Shown: positions 9,441 to 18,578, counted from the stretch's first letter. The stretch is 64,000 bases of DNA from Rikenellaceae bacterium (GCA_015059735.1 SUZX01000001.1:1-64000); one strand, 5' to 3'. Translations and numbers: made by a program. The notes: a model not told the origin generated them from the letters alone.

Positions 9441-10301
9441 ATGAAGAAAATTTGTACTATTTTAGTTTGCTGTATAGCTATTGTCATGATATCCTCATGC
9501 GGCAAAAACTCCTCCGATGAGTTAACGGTCATGACCTTCAATATGCGTTACGATACTCCGCGAGATGGCGAGAATCGTTGGACATATCGTTATGATCGTA
9601 TTGCCCAAGTGATTCTTGCGCAAGATGCCGATCTTTTTGGCGCCCAAGAGGTTTTGAAACATATGCTCGATACGCTTGTTTCGCGTCTTGCAGGTTATAC
9701 TTATGTCGGTGTGGGACGTGGCGATGGTATTGCTGCCGGAGAATTCAGCCCTGTGTTTTATAAGAAAGATCGTTTCGAATTGTTGGACTCAGGAAATTTC
9801 TGGCTCAGTGAAACCCCCGATGTCGCCGGCTCGAAGGGGTGGGATGCCGCTTGCAAGCGTATTGCCAGCTGGGTAATATTGAAAGATCGCCGAAAAGGAA
9901 ACGAACTCTTCATGTTGAATACTCATCTCGATCATGTCGGCGAGGTGGCTCGTCGGGAGAGCGTCAAGTTGCTGTTGCAACGTGTCAAAGAGTTGCGTGG
10001 CGATCGTCCTGCGATCCTTACTGGCGATTTTAACGCAACGCCCGACTCTGAGGTGATTACCTCCTTGCTGGCCGATGGCTCGGTTTTTCATACGCGCGAT
10101 ATCGCTGCTACGACTAATGGTACGTTGTGGACATTCTCTGCTTTCGGACAGCTTCCCGAAGACAAACGTACCTTTATCGATTATGTGCTTGTGACTTCCG
10201 AATGGGAAGTTGCCTCGCATGTCGTGTTACCTGATACGCTCGATGGGGGATATGTTTCCGACCATACGCCTATTGTAACCAAACTTACTATCGCTCGTTA
10301 A
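9441..10301 (+). CDS. Endonuclease/exonuclease/phosphatase-fold lipoprotein
   Basis: A 286-residue lipoprotein (lipobox ISSC, Cys about 20) of the EEP superfamily. The metal-site motifs are present in order: MTFNMRYD, QEV, NTHLDH, LTGDFNATPDS and the terminal SDHTPI. EEP proteins are Mg-dependent phosphoesterases. A lipoprotein outside the cytoplasm is unlikely to be a DNA-repair nuclease, and the position between two mannosidase genes suggests removal of a phosphate or phosphodiester from mannose residues. From memory, an EEP-like mannoside phosphatase has been described in a Bacteroides yeast-mannan locus, but I cannot confirm this here. Confidence 0.82.
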   Translation: MKKICTILVCCIAIVMISSCGKNSSDELTVMTFNMRYDTPRDGENRWTYRYDRIAQVILAQDADLFGAQEVLKHMLDTLVSRLAGYTYVGVGRGDGIAAGEFSPVFYKKDRFELLDSGNFWLSETPDVAGSKGWDAACKRIASWVILKDRRKGNELFMLNTHLDHVGEVARRESVKLLLQRVKELRGDRPAILTGDFNATPDSEVITSLLADGSVFHTRDIAATTNGTLWTFSAFGQLPEDKRTFIDYVLVTSEWEVASHVVLPDTLDGGYVSDHTPIVTKLTIAR

Positions 10302-10304
10302 GAG

Positions 10305-12542
10305 ATGAAATTATTCTTTTCTTTGTTGGTCGCGATGGTTTGTTGTTGCTGCTCACCGTCGCAGGAGAAACTGAAACATCCTTCCGATTATGTTGTGACG
10401 TTGATGGGAACACAGTCCGATTACTCCTTTTCGACAGGCAATACCTATCCGGCAGTTGCTTTGCCGTGGGGTATGCACTTTTGGACGCCCCAAACCGGTA
10501 AGATGGGAGATGGTTGGGCTTATACTTATGGCGCGCACACCATTCGCGGATTCAAGCAGACCCACCAACCTTCGCCGTGGATCAACGATTATGGCCAATT
10601 CTCTTTGATGCCCGTGCGCGGTGTGGGGCTGGTCGATGAAAATAGCCGCCAAAGCTGGTTTTCGCACCAGGCCGAGGAGGCGCGCCCATATTACTACTCG
10701 GTCTATTTAGCCGATCATGATGTGAAAGTTGAAATTACCCCTACCGATCGTGCTGCCATGTTGCGCTTTACATTCCCCGAAAGCGCGGAGTCGGGGGTCG
10801 TGATCGATGCTTTCGATCGCGGGTCTTCGCTTCGCATCTATCCCGATAGTTGTACGATTGGCGGTATCTCAACACGCAACAGTGGGGGAGTTCCCGATAA
10901 CTTTGCCTGCTATTTTGTCGTGCGATTCGATAAGCCGTTCGACTCTTATAAACTATACGATGGCGACAAACTGCTTCCCGAAACTTCCTCCAAAGGAGAA
11001 GGAGATCATCTGCTTGCCCGTGTTGGGTTTGCCACTACTCGCGGAGAGCGTATCACTGTCCGAGTCGCCTCGTCGTTTATCTCGTTCGAACAGGCTCTCC
11101 GGAATCTGGAAACCGAGTTGGGTGATGATGATTTCGATACGATCAAATCCAAAGCGCAATCCCGTTGGGACGATGTCTTAGGGCGAATAGAGGTTGCGGG
11201 AGGCTCCGAAGAACAATTGCGCACATTCTATTCGTGCCTCTATCGTTCGACACTTTTCCCACGTAAGGTTTACGAGATTGATGAGCAGGGCAATCCGATC
11301 CATTACAGCCCTTATAATGGCAAGGTCATGGCGGGGTATCTCTATACCGATACCGGCTTTTGGGATACTTTTCGCTCACTTTTCCCGTTGCTGAATCTGG
11401 TATATCCCTCCGAGAATGCAAAAATACAGGCCGGTTTGGCTAATGTTTGGCGCGAAAGCGGTTTCCTGCCGGAGTGGGCATCCCCGGGACATCGCGGCTG
11501 TATGGTGGGTAACAACTCCGCTTCGGTTGTTGCCGATGCAATCCTCAAAGGGGTAACTCCTGACGAGGATATTCCGACGTTATATCAGGCAATGCTCTCC
11601 GGACGAACAAACGTGCATCCCACAATCTCTTCGACCGGACGTTTAGGACACGAATATTACAATAAATTGGGTTATGTGCCTTATGATGTCGGGATCAAAG
11701 AGAATGTTGCCCGCACGTTGGAGTATGCCTACGATGATTGGTGTATTGCTCAGGTTGCCGAACAGTTGGGAAAATCCGAAGATGTTGCCGAACTGAAAAA
11801 GGCCGCCCAAAACTACCGCCATGTTTTCGATCCCGAAACCCGCCTGATGCGAGGCCGTAATGTCGATGGTAGTTTCCAGCACCCTTTCAGCCCCTATAAG
11901 TGGGGTGATGCCTTTACCGAGGGCAATGCTTGGCATTATACGTGGTCGGTCTTTCACGATGTCGATGGACTGGCCGAACTGATGGGTGGCAAGACCGAAT
12001 TTGCCCGTATGCTCGACTCGGTTTTTGTCGTGCCACCCATCTATGACGACAGCTACTACGGCTTCCGTATCCACGAGATTACCGAGATGCAGGTTGCCAA
12101 TATGGGCAATTATGCACACGGCAACCAACCCGCGCAACACATGATTTACCTCTATAATTGGGCTGACCAGTCATGGAAAACCCAATATTGGGTACGCGAG
12201 GTGATGAATCGGCTTTATCGCCCGACTCCCGATGGCTATTGTGGCGACGAGGATAACGGGCAAACCTCGGCATGGTATGTCTTTTCGGCATTGGGTTTCT
12301 ATCCCGTCTGTCCCGCTTCGGACGAATATGCTGTTGGTGCTCCGCTCTTTCAACGAGCCACCATTCATTTAGAAAATGGGCAAAGGATTGTTATCAAGGC
12401 CTCTGAAAATACTCCCGAAAATCGCTATGTCGGTAGCTTGATGATTGATGGTCGACCTTGTGACGATTATTTCTTCCGCTGGTCTAAACTCTCGCAAGGA
12501 ACTGAAATCGACTTCGAAATGCAATCTGTTCCAAAACGTTGA
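10305..12542 (+). CDS. GH92 family lipoprotein (divergent copy 3)
   Basis: A 745-residue lipoprotein with a run of cysteines at the signal end (MVCCCCSPS). The GH92 framework is clear: GTQSDYSFSTGNTYPAVALPWGM, TGFWDTFRSLFPL, and GDEDNGQTSAWY with the base aspartate near the C-terminus. Two active-site blocks differ from copy 2: GNQPAQH replaces GNEPSHH, and MVGNNSA replaces MVGDPGM. These changes at normally constant positions suggest a distinct linkage or an unusual substrate. It is the last gene of the operon, three bases after the EEP gene, and is followed by a strong bidirectional terminator. Confidence 0.88.
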   Translation: MKLFFSLLVAMVCCCCSPSQEKLKHPSDYVVTLMGTQSDYSFSTGNTYPAVALPWGMHFWTPQTGKMGDGWAYTYGAHTIRGFKQTHQPSPWINDYGQFSLMPVRGVGLVDENSRQSWFSHQAEEARPYYYSVYLADHDVKVEITPTDRAAMLRFTFPESAESGVVIDAFDRGSSLRIYPDSCTIGGISTRNSGGVPDNFACYFVVRFDKPFDSYKLYDGDKLLPETSSKGEGDHLLARVGFATTRGERITVRVASSFISFEQALRNLETELGDDDFDTIKSKAQSRWDDVLGRIEVAGGSEEQLRTFYSCLYRSTLFPRKVYEIDEQGNPIHYSPYNGKVMAGYLYTDTGFWDTFRSLFPLLNLVYPSENAKIQAGLANVWRESGFLPEWASPGHRGCMVGNNSASVVADAILKGVTPDEDIPTLYQAMLSGRTNVHPTISSTGRLGHEYYNKLGYVPYDVGIKENVARTLEYAYDDWCIAQVAEQLGKSEDVAELKKAAQNYRHVFDPETRLMRGRNVDGSFQHPFSPYKWGDAFTEGNAWHYTWSVFHDVDGLAELMGGKTEFARMLDSVFVVPPIYDDSYYGFRIHEITEMQVANMGNYAHGNQPAQHMIYLYNWADQSWKTQYWVREVMNRLYRPTPDGYCGDEDNGQTSAWYVFSALGFYPVCPASDEYAVGAPLFQRATIHLENGQRIVIKASENTPENRYVGSLMIDGRPCDDYFFRWSKLSQGTEIDFEMQSVPKR

Positions 12543-12556
12543 TTCCTCCTTGATAA

Positions 12557-12593
12557 GCAAAGCCCCGTTCCGAAATAAGGAACGGGGCTTTGC
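12557..12593. terminator. Bidirectional terminator between convergent genes
   Basis: Perfect 15-bp inverted repeat GCAAAGCCCCGTTCC / GGAACGGGGCTTTGC around a 7-nt loop, between the end of the mannan operon and the convergent methyltransferase gene. Confidence 0.9.
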
Positions 12594-12609
12594 CTTTGTC
12601 TGTTGGAGC

Positions 12610-13374
12610 CTACTTCTCTGCTACGAAGAACAGATCAAAACACGTTGTGTCGGCAGGAGCTATGCTGTAATCCTCCATCCGGATCGAAGTTGTCAATTCG
12701 GTGTTCTGTTTCAATAATTTGCGCCGATTCAGCCGATTCAGCAGGTCGTAGGGTAGTTGCAATAATCTGCGGGGCAGTCGGTGTTGCAGATCCAGAATGT
12801 CGAATCGAGTTATCCGTTCCACACTCTTGCGGTTTTGTTCGTAGTATTCCATTACCCGTTCATTCCCGAATACCCCGAACATTTCAACCTTGCGAAACGA
12901 TCCCATAAGCAATAAACGCAACTCTTCGATGGTGTATTCGCGTACATGCCATGGGTTGCGGGTCAACGACATCGGAGCATGGGGTGTCGTAACAATAAAC
13001 CGTCCGCCCGATCGCAATACCCGATGTATTTCGCGCACAAACTCTGCATCGCGCTCGATGTGCTCGATTACTTGAAACGAAATTACATAGTCGAAACTCG
13101 CATCATCGAAGGGTAGCGGGGGTACTGTTGCCTGCCGAAACTCGACATTCGGCCATGCCAATAACTCCGATGTGGGAATGTGCTTGTCGATCGTTACAAA
13201 CTGCTTGGTTTGTGGTGCTATTACCTCAATGCCGTAGCCCGACCCTGTGCCGATCTCCAAAACCCTGCCCGAAACCCGTTCGGCAGCGGCATGATAAGCC
13301 AAAAGTGACCGCTGAAATACAAAATTATCCGAAACTTCTACCGAAACCCGCTCGGCCGTTGCGATCTTTCCCAT
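12610..13374 (-). CDS. Class I SAM-dependent methyltransferase
   Basis: A 254-residue protein of the Methyltransf_11 type. Motif I is LEIGTGSGYG near residue 40, with VTIDKH as motif II and a VISFQVIEHI block near residue 94 followed by HRVLRSGGRFIVTTP. The substrate cannot be assigned; the long polar tail after the Rossmann core is typical of small-molecule or lipid/glycan methyltransferases of this group. Its ATG overlaps the stop of the upstream CvfB-like gene (TAATG on the minus strand), so the two are co-translated. Confidence 0.8.
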   Translation of the reverse strand: MGKIATAERVSVEVSDNFVFQRSLLAYHAAAERVSGRVLEIGTGSGYGIEVIAPQTKQFVTIDKHIPTSELLAWPNVEFRQATVPPLPFDDASFDYVISFQVIEHIERDAEFVREIHRVLRSGGRFIVTTPHAPMSLTRNPWHVREYTIEELRLLLMGSFRKVEMFGVFGNERVMEYYEQNRKSVERITRFDILDLQHRLPRRLLQLPYDLLNRLNRRKLLKQNTELTTSIRMEDYSIAPADTTCFDLFFVAEK

Positions 13375-14213
13375 TATCGTTTGCAGATTTTTATGCTGTG
13401 TGGCTCGGCCTCTACACGCCCGCTTTTGAGCAATACACCCAACGAACGTTTGAATATTTTCTTGCTCATCTTGGTCAGTTGATAGATCTCCTCCGGAGCG
13501 CTGTTATCTCCTACGGGCAATATTCCATCATGTGCTTCCAACAATCGCCACAACTCTTCGGCTGAATCTTTCACTTGGGCATAACCCTCTTGTTGCAGGC
13601 TGACATCTATGCGGTTGTCCTCCGTAATGCGCCGTACATAACCTGTCAGTCGGTCTCCGATAGTTACTGACCGAAACAGCTGGTTGCGGTACAACATGCC
13701 CCAATGACGGTTGTCGATGATCACCCGATAGCCGATTGGACTCTCCGATGCCACCAACAACTCCACCTGCTGCCGAGGTGCTACACTGATCGTGTCGTTG
13801 TTGATGAAACTCTTCAACTTACAAGTCGCCACGCAACGCCCCGTGATGTTGTCTTCGTAGGCATATACAATGTAACTGCGACCGGCATAAATTCCTCCTT
13901 GTTGGTTGCGGTTGGGCAGAAAGAGATCCTTGCCAAACAATCCCCAATCGAGGAATGCTCCGTGTATGGTTTTGTCCACTACCTTCAAATAGCCTGCCTC
14001 GCCTACGCGAATGGTCGGAGTTTCGGTCGTGGCAACCAAGCGATCTTCCGAGTCGTGGTAAACGAAAACCTCTTTTTCGTCGCCTACCTTGTCTGCAAGC
14101 GAGGTGTATCGGTTGGGGAGCAATACCTCGTTTTGCTCCTCGTCGGCCAAGTAGATGCCGTGTTCTGTGATGCGACTTACCGTGAGCCGCTGTGTGCGTC
14201 CTGCTTTGAGCAT
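13374..14213 (-). CDS. CvfB-like S1 RNA-binding protein
   Basis: A 279-residue protein with repeated S1-like OB folds (IYLADEEQNEVLLPNRY, GAFLDWGLFGKDLFLPN, GYRVIIDNRHWGMLYRNQLF) and a C-terminal winged-helix segment (TKMSKKIFKRSLGVLLKSGR). This is the arrangement of the CvfB/YitL family, implicated in RNA-linked virulence regulation in Firmicutes; its role in Bacteroidetes is not established to my knowledge. It is transcribed from a well-formed promoter 29 bp upstream and leads a two-gene operon with the methyltransferase. Confidence 0.82.
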   Translation of the reverse strand: MLKAGRTQRLTVSRITEHGIYLADEEQNEVLLPNRYTSLADKVGDEKEVFVYHDSEDRLVATTETPTIRVGEAGYLKVVDKTIHGAFLDWGLFGKDLFLPNRNQQGGIYAGRSYIVYAYEDNITGRCVATCKLKSFINNDTISVAPRQQVELLVASESPIGYRVIIDNRHWGMLYRNQLFRSVTIGDRLTGYVRRITEDNRIDVSLQQEGYAQVKDSAEELWRLLEAHDGILPVGDNSAPEEIYQLTKMSKKIFKRSLGVLLKSGRVEAEPHSIKICKR

Positions 14214-14241
14214 GTTTTTCTGTTGCGATTAGTTCGCCATG

Positions 14242-14272
14242 CAAAAGTACGCTTTATTTCGCTGGTATGCAA
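14242..14272 (-). promoter_or_regulatory. Promoter of the CvfB-like operon
   Basis: Minus-strand -7 box TACTTTTG (complement of 14242-14249) with a TTG -33-like element at 14270-14272, 20 bp away. It places transcription start about 20 nt before the ATG at 14213. Confidence 0.7.
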
Positions 14273-14341
14273 CTTTGTGGCGATTGTTCGAAAAAAACAC
14301 GCACTTTTGAATTATTTTATGCCGATTCCGGAAAATATCGC

Positions 14342-14349
14342 TATTTTTG
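14342..14349 (+). promoter_or_regulatory. -7 box of the structured leader 1
   Basis: Perfect TAnnTTTG (TATTTTTG). One base later a 12-bp hairpin begins. The same spacing is seen in the second leader at 51843-51850 on the other strand. Confidence 0.7.
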
Positions 14350-14350
14350 T

Positions 14351-14640
14351 ACCGAATCGGGCGCTTGCTCGATTCGGTAACATACGAAAGCGTTTTGCTT
14401 TATCCTTTCAAGGGAAATCGCCAATTTTCAAAATCGAGGGATCAAGCAGTCAAAGACGCTCATGCTTGCCTATATCTACCTCGCAAGGGGGACTGATATA
14501 TCGGCACGGCGTGGGGGTGGACTGTTTATTTCGATTTGGGCGTTTGGCGATGCCTCCTTGAAGATAAACCGACATTGTCCCACGCTTTTTTTATTCATCC
14601 CAAACCAAAAGCCGACGGGCGGGGATACCCCGAAGCAAGT
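14351..14640 (+). ncRNA. Structured leader RNA 1 (unknown family)
   Basis: About 290 nt between the -7 box and the start codon, rich in helices. There is a 5' hairpin of 12 bp (ACCGAATCGGGC with GCTCGATTCGGT, 14351-14378). Next come GAAAGCG...GCTTT, and CCTT/AAGG before GGGAAATC. A hairpin CAAGCA/TGCTTG follows (14443-14468), then TATATC/GATATA (14471-14500). A long helix is closed by GCGTGGG/CCCACGC (14509-14585) with inner GTTTAT/ATAAAC (14524-14569), followed by a T7 run. The T-run ends 48 nt before ATG 14641. Every element has a counterpart in the same order upstream of the gene at 51550 (minus), with compensatory changes in the helices. It could be a cis-acting attenuator or a separate small RNA ending at the T-run; I do not recognise an Rfam family. 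Confidence 0.65.
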
Positions 14641-15846
14641 ATGTTTATGAAGAGACTTTTATTAGTAATCGGGACTTTCTTTGCGACTTTGGCGGTAGAA
14701 CTCCACGCCCAAGACATCATCGTATTGCGCGATGGTAGTTTGATCCAATCAAAGGTTTGCGAGGTGCTGCCTGCGGAGATCAAGTACCGCAAGTTCTCCA
14801 ATCCGACCGGCCCGCTCTACACCATCGAGAAGAGTACGGTGCTTGCCATTAATTACGAGAATGGCGAAAAAGAGAGCTATGCCGATTATACTGCACCCGC
14901 TCCGCAAAAAACCGAGGCCGCTCCTGCCCCCACCGGCCCGCAAAAAATCGAGGTGCCTACCGCTGCCAACAATGCCGAACTGATTGCAAAATATAATGAG
15001 CCGCTTAATTATAAACCGAAGAAAAAACCGAGTACAAAACCGGCGAAATATACGCTTGTTAAGTACGGAATTACAAAAAACTCGGTATTGTCTAACGAAG
15101 ATATTGAGGTCAGTATAGATTGGGAGGATATTCATAATTGTTGTCCTTATGTGATTTATATTAAGAATAAGACCGATAAAACTATTTATATCGATTTAGG
15201 TAATACCTCCTATGTCAATAAAAATGGTAAATCCTATATTTATTACGATAATTCCGAGCAGACAACAGTTTCTCATGGAAGTGCAAGCGGAGCTAGTGTT
15301 AACTTGGGAAGCATTACCGGAGCATTGGGAATCGGGGGAATTGTTGGTACATTGGCAAGCGGAGTTAACGTAGGTGGCGGTAATAGAAGTGGTGCATCAA
15401 CCACCTATATCAATCAGCGTGTTTTGGTAATTCCTCCTTATGCTCGCAAAGCATTGGAAACACATAGGGATATATATATATCAAGACGTGAAACAAAAAT
15501 ATTGTCGCATGGAGAGAACTTTGCATTAGGAAATGTTTTCGGAATTGTTTCGAGAAATTGTATCAAAGAGTTTGATGAAATTTCATCGCCGATGAATAGA
15601 AAATATGTTATAACATATTCTACCCAAGAGAATTTTTTAACATATTCAACCTTGAAATTTGAAGTGTATGCCCAACAAGCCTTTGGAGATAGGATGGCAA
15701 CTTTTTATTATAGTTGGTTCCGTCATGTGCGAAATAAAAAGGAGAGAGGATCAATAACTCCCCTGAAAGAACATTTAATGTCGGAAGGTTTTCGATATGC
15801 TAATTTCATAAGTTGGAGTAATCGTAGGATTATGTTTGGGTTATAA
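14641..15846 (+). CDS. Secreted protein with conserved N-terminal module, unknown function
   Basis: About 401 residues with a signal peptide ending VELHAQD. The ATG at 14641 or the one at 14647 fits; an in-frame extension to 14536 would lie inside the leader RNA and is rejected. Residues about 22-75 form a compact module (QDIIVLRDGSLIQSKVCEV, EIKYRKFSNP, INYENGEK) that is common at the start of exported Bacteroidetes proteins and recurs in the gene at 51550. An Ala/Pro/Thr/Lys-rich linker follows, then an unrecognised C-terminal domain with a glycine-rich hydrophobic stretch (GSITGALGIGGIVGTLASG). The second half is visibly more AT-rich in codon choice than its neighbours, suggesting a separate origin for the C-terminal part. 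Confidence 0.75.
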   Translation: MFMKRLLLVIGTFFATLAVELHAQDIIVLRDGSLIQSKVCEVLPAEIKYRKFSNPTGPLYTIEKSTVLAINYENGEKESYADYTAPAPQKTEAAPAPTGPQKIEVPTAANNAELIAKYNEPLNYKPKKKPSTKPAKYTLVKYGITKNSVLSNEDIEVSIDWEDIHNCCPYVIYIKNKTDKTIYIDLGNTSYVNKNGKSYIYYDNSEQTTVSHGSASGASVNLGSITGALGIGGIVGTLASGVNVGGGNRSGASTTYINQRVLVIPPYARKALETHRDIYISRRETKILSHGENFALGNVFGIVSRNCIKEFDEISSPMNRKYVITYSTQENFLTYSTLKFEVYAQQAFGDRMATFYYSWFRHVRNKKERGSITPLKEHLMSEGFRYANFISWSNRRIMFGL

Positions 15847-15850
15847 CCAA

Positions 15851-15880
15851 CAGCGAGCGACGAATTTTCGTCGCTCGCTG
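15851..15880. terminator. Bidirectional terminator
   Basis: 14-bp perfect stem CAGCGAGCGACGAA / TTCGTCGCTCGCTG with a 2-nt loop, then a T-rich run on the plus strand. It sits between convergent genes. Confidence 0.9.
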
Positions 15881-15888
15881 CCTTTATT

Positions 15889-17310
15889 TTATTTCCCTTT
15901 CTGTATCTTTTTCAGGGCTTTAAAATAGCGATCATACCATGTCGCCGTGTAGCTGTTGAGTTGTTTCTCCAACTTCGGGCGATCGGTGATCTGCTTGCTC
16001 TTCGGGTCATACGTGCCTTTCAGGGCCTCCTCGAATTGTGCTTGGTTTTGCAACAACTCTTTCTGCATGGCGCCGGTCACCTGCTTGGTCGCTCCGAAAC
16101 GTCCGTTGTAATCTTTGGTGATCCACTCCCAGAACGACACAAAATTCCATGCAGCCCCTTTGGGGTAGTTGATACGCAGGTTCTTAGCATCGCTGAAATG
16201 TTTCTCTTCGGCCTCGGCCGCTGTCGTAAAACGGTTAAATCCTTTGGGTGGAGCACTTACTCCTGCATACCACGGAATGAAGAGTTCATAACACGGACGA
16301 CCTCCCGTAGCCCATACCACCGAGCCGATCTCTACGGGCAACCAACTGCGCAGCTGGAAGATCGAGGCGTTGATCGTGCGATCGACGCAGATACACGAGG
16401 GGTGCAGGGGCGGATTCTTGTGTTTGGTTTTCTCGGCCACATTCTCTCCGTGACTACTCAAAACCTCAATCATGTCAGAAATGCCGATCTTACGATTGGC
16501 TTTCACCGAGAACGGATAGGTATTCGGATCGGAGGTATAGTCTTTTCCGGTAATGTGTTTCAATGCCGACATGTGGCGAATGTAGTTACGACCGGAGTAT
16601 AAGTTCTTGGGTGCAGAGTAGGCCTTTTTGAAAGAGAATGCACCATCTTTTTCCGGATTGTACCAACCACGCTGTTGGGCATATTCGATGATGTCGGCCG
16701 AGCCACGGAAATTGGCTGTGTCGGCCATGTTGATCTCACGGATGCAGTAGTTGTTCGGAATGATCATCACCTGATCGTCGGGCACACGCTGGGCGATCCA
16801 ACGACGGCCGCGTACGATCGAACAAGCCCAACCCTCTCGGCTGTCGGCAATGATGTACGTACGGCCGCTGTGTGCGTATCCGCGTTGCTCGACCAAACGC
16901 CCCAACAACTCGACACCGTGACGAGCCGAACGTGCATACTTCGCTATGGTAGTGCGCACCTCGTAAACCACTCCGCCATCGGTCACATCGAGTTTATCCT
17001 CGCGCGAGGAACAAGCATCCGACACCACAGCCACACCATATTCGTTGAGAAAAGCGTCGGCCACCTTCATGCCCGGGAACTCTACCCACAGATATTTGTT
17101 TATCCCTTTTTTCTGATCTCGTGGCGCAACATATATGTTGATCATCTGTTCGCCTCCATCATCCTCGTTATGAGCTAGTAATACTGATCCGTCGGTGGTG
17201 GCATTTTTACCGGCCAACACAGCAAAACAGTTGTACTCGTCGGGTTCGTGCGCTTGTACTTGAAACATACAAGCAACGGCCAACAGGCCGAGAAGTGTTC
17301 GTTTTTTCAT
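15889..17310 (-). CDS. C69 family dipeptidase, secreted
   Basis: A 473-residue protein with a signal peptide (MKKRTLLGLLAVACMFQVQAHE). It matches peptidase family C69 (dipeptidase A / acid ceramidase-like Ntn hydrolases). The probable nucleophile is the Cys in EYNCFAVLAGKNATTDGS near residue 28, followed by AHNEDDGG and VSDACSSRED. The mature enzyme would have Cys at its new N-terminus after autoprocessing, as in this family. Expected role: cleavage of dipeptides or N-acyl amino acids in the periplasm. It is transcribed alone, convergent with the preceding gene. Confidence 0.88.
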   Translation of the reverse strand: MKKRTLLGLLAVACMFQVQAHEPDEYNCFAVLAGKNATTDGSVLLAHNEDDGGEQMINIYVAPRDQKKGINKYLWVEFPGMKVADAFLNEYGVAVVSDACSSREDKLDVTDGGVVYEVRTTIAKYARSARHGVELLGRLVEQRGYAHSGRTYIIADSREGWACSIVRGRRWIAQRVPDDQVMIIPNNYCIREINMADTANFRGSADIIEYAQQRGWYNPEKDGAFSFKKAYSAPKNLYSGRNYIRHMSALKHITGKDYTSDPNTYPFSVKANRKIGISDMIEVLSSHGENVAEKTKHKNPPLHPSCICVDRTINASIFQLRSWLPVEIGSVVWATGGRPCYELFIPWYAGVSAPPKGFNRFTTAAEAEEKHFSDAKNLRINYPKGAAWNFVSFWEWITKDYNGRFGATKQVTGAMQKELLQNQAQFEEALKGTYDPKSKQITDRPKLEKQLNSYTATWYDRYFKALKKIQKGK

Positions 17311-17396
17311 AGGTATAAAAAGTGTAATTTGTTTCGTTTTCGCAAAGATGGCAAAAAAAAACTTTTTCTCACACTATTTACCCAAAAATGTAAAGA

Positions 17397-17425
17397 GAGA
17401 GTGCCCGAAACATTCGGACACCCTC
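17397..17425 (-). terminator. Terminator of the OmpA-like gene
   Basis: Imperfect hairpin GAG-GTG-CCGAA / TTCGG-CAC-CTC with two single mismatches and a 3-nt loop, followed on the minus strand by a T-rich stretch. Confidence 0.55.
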
Positions 17426-17472
17426 TTGTGCTTTCGTTCTTCGGCTACATTGTAACCCTTGTTGTAAACGAA

Positions 17473-18498
17473 CTACCAGCGCGATCTGTTCATCACCTTA
17501 TTCGATTTTCTGGCGGCACGAGCCTCTGCTTTGGCTATCTTTTTGGCTTCGCGTGCCTCTTTGCGGGCTATCCGTTCCATTGCTCGCGCCTCCTCTTCGG
17601 TCAGCTTATTAACGATCTGCGTCTCTTTGCGTGCTACCTGCTCATAACCTCGGGCATTTCTCTCTGCGGCACGTTGCGCCCTGCGATATTCGGCTTTTGT
17701 CTCTGGAATCTCGATGATCAACCCCGTAATTGCCTCGTCGATAACCACGTCGCAGCACGGCTTTTTTTGAGCAGCCGTCGGCTTTGGCGCCGGCTCGGTT
17801 TTGGGTTTGGCGATCATCGTGCGCAATTCGACAATATGCCCCGAACTGTAATTGATCATCAATTCTACTCGTCGTAGTGGTGGCAAAATATTCTTTTTCA
17901 AATAGTTCCAAGAAGTTGGCATCTTTCTTAATGCAGCTTCTTTGGCTGCTTCGGAGTGTTTCCCGTCCAAAATGCGCAATATGGCCTCTTTGTCGGGGAT
18001 CGAAGAGTCTGCCACCAACGTTCGACACATCTCCCAATCTTCGGCTACGGAGTTGACCTGCACAGAGTACTTTTTCGAGAAATCATATTTCTTGTCCAAA
18101 TAACTCTTGAAATTTTGGGCACGTCGTTCGGCCAATGTTTGGTTGAATTTTTCGGGGCCATCGGGCGAGGAGTAGCCGGTGATCACTGCCGAGCGGAGAT
18201 GAATCAACGTGTCGTTGGCTAAGCCCGAAATAAAATCTCCTAACTGATCGAGTTCCTTGCTGTTCCCGTTCATCGCAGCGGAGAGTACCGAAGCATTGAT
18301 CTGATAGCGCAGCGAATAATCGACATCTTCTTGATTTTTGACCATATACCTGCGAACAAGGTAATCGCCATCGGTTCTTTCCGACAGCAATACGGAATCT
18401 GTATGAGCGGCTGATTCCGTGTTGCCCGATTGTGCGGTGGCAACAATTGCCGTACACCAAGCGAGCAAAAAAGCGAATGTAGTACAAATCTTTTTCAC
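17473..18498 (-). CDS. OmpA-C-like periplasmic protein with charged C-terminal tail
   Basis: A 341-residue exported protein (signal peptide ending AIVATAQS). It starts at GTG: the codon complementary to 18496-18498, followed by KKICTTFAF. The middle resembles an OmpA C-terminal peptidoglycan-binding fold (VITGYSSPDGPEKFNQTLAE, RRAQNFKSYLDKKY), here preceded by a beta region. The last 75 residues are almost all Ala, Glu, Arg and Lys and look like a long helix or coiled coil. Tethering of the envelope to peptidoglycan is the likely role. The exact family is uncertain; Bacteroides relatives are usually unnamed. Confidence 0.65.
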   Translation of the reverse strand: MKKICTTFAFLLAWCTAIVATAQSGNTESAAHTDSVLLSERTDGDYLVRRYMVKNQEDVDYSLRYQINASVLSAAMNGNSKELDQLGDFISGLANDTLIHLRSAVITGYSSPDGPEKFNQTLAERRAQNFKSYLDKKYDFSKKYSVQVNSVAEDWEMCRTLVADSSIPDKEAILRILDGKHSEAAKEAALRKMPTSWNYLKKNILPPLRRVELMINYSSGHIVELRTMIAKPKTEPAPKPTAAQKKPCCDVVIDEAITGLIIEIPETKAEYRRAQRAAERNARGYEQVARKETQIVNKLTEEEARAMERIARKEAREAKKIAKAEARAARKSNKVMNRSRW

Positions 18499-18554
18499 GT
18501 CAAAGGAGTGTTAGTTAACCTTGCCACTCTTTCGCAAGATTCGTACCAAGCAGA

Positions 18555-18578
18555 ACGGCATCCCCGTAGAGATGCCGT
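18555..18578 (-). terminator. Hairpin downstream of argS
   Basis: 8-bp stem ACGGCATC/GATGCCGT with an 8-nt loop just past the argS stop codon. It lacks a clear T-run on the minus strand, so termination there is uncertain. Confidence 0.45.

Noticed and set aside
14536..14640. N-terminal extension of the secreted protein to an ATG at 14536.
   Set aside because: It would translate the conserved RNA helix and T-run and hide the signal peptide; the ATG at 14641 or 14647 gives a normal signal peptide.
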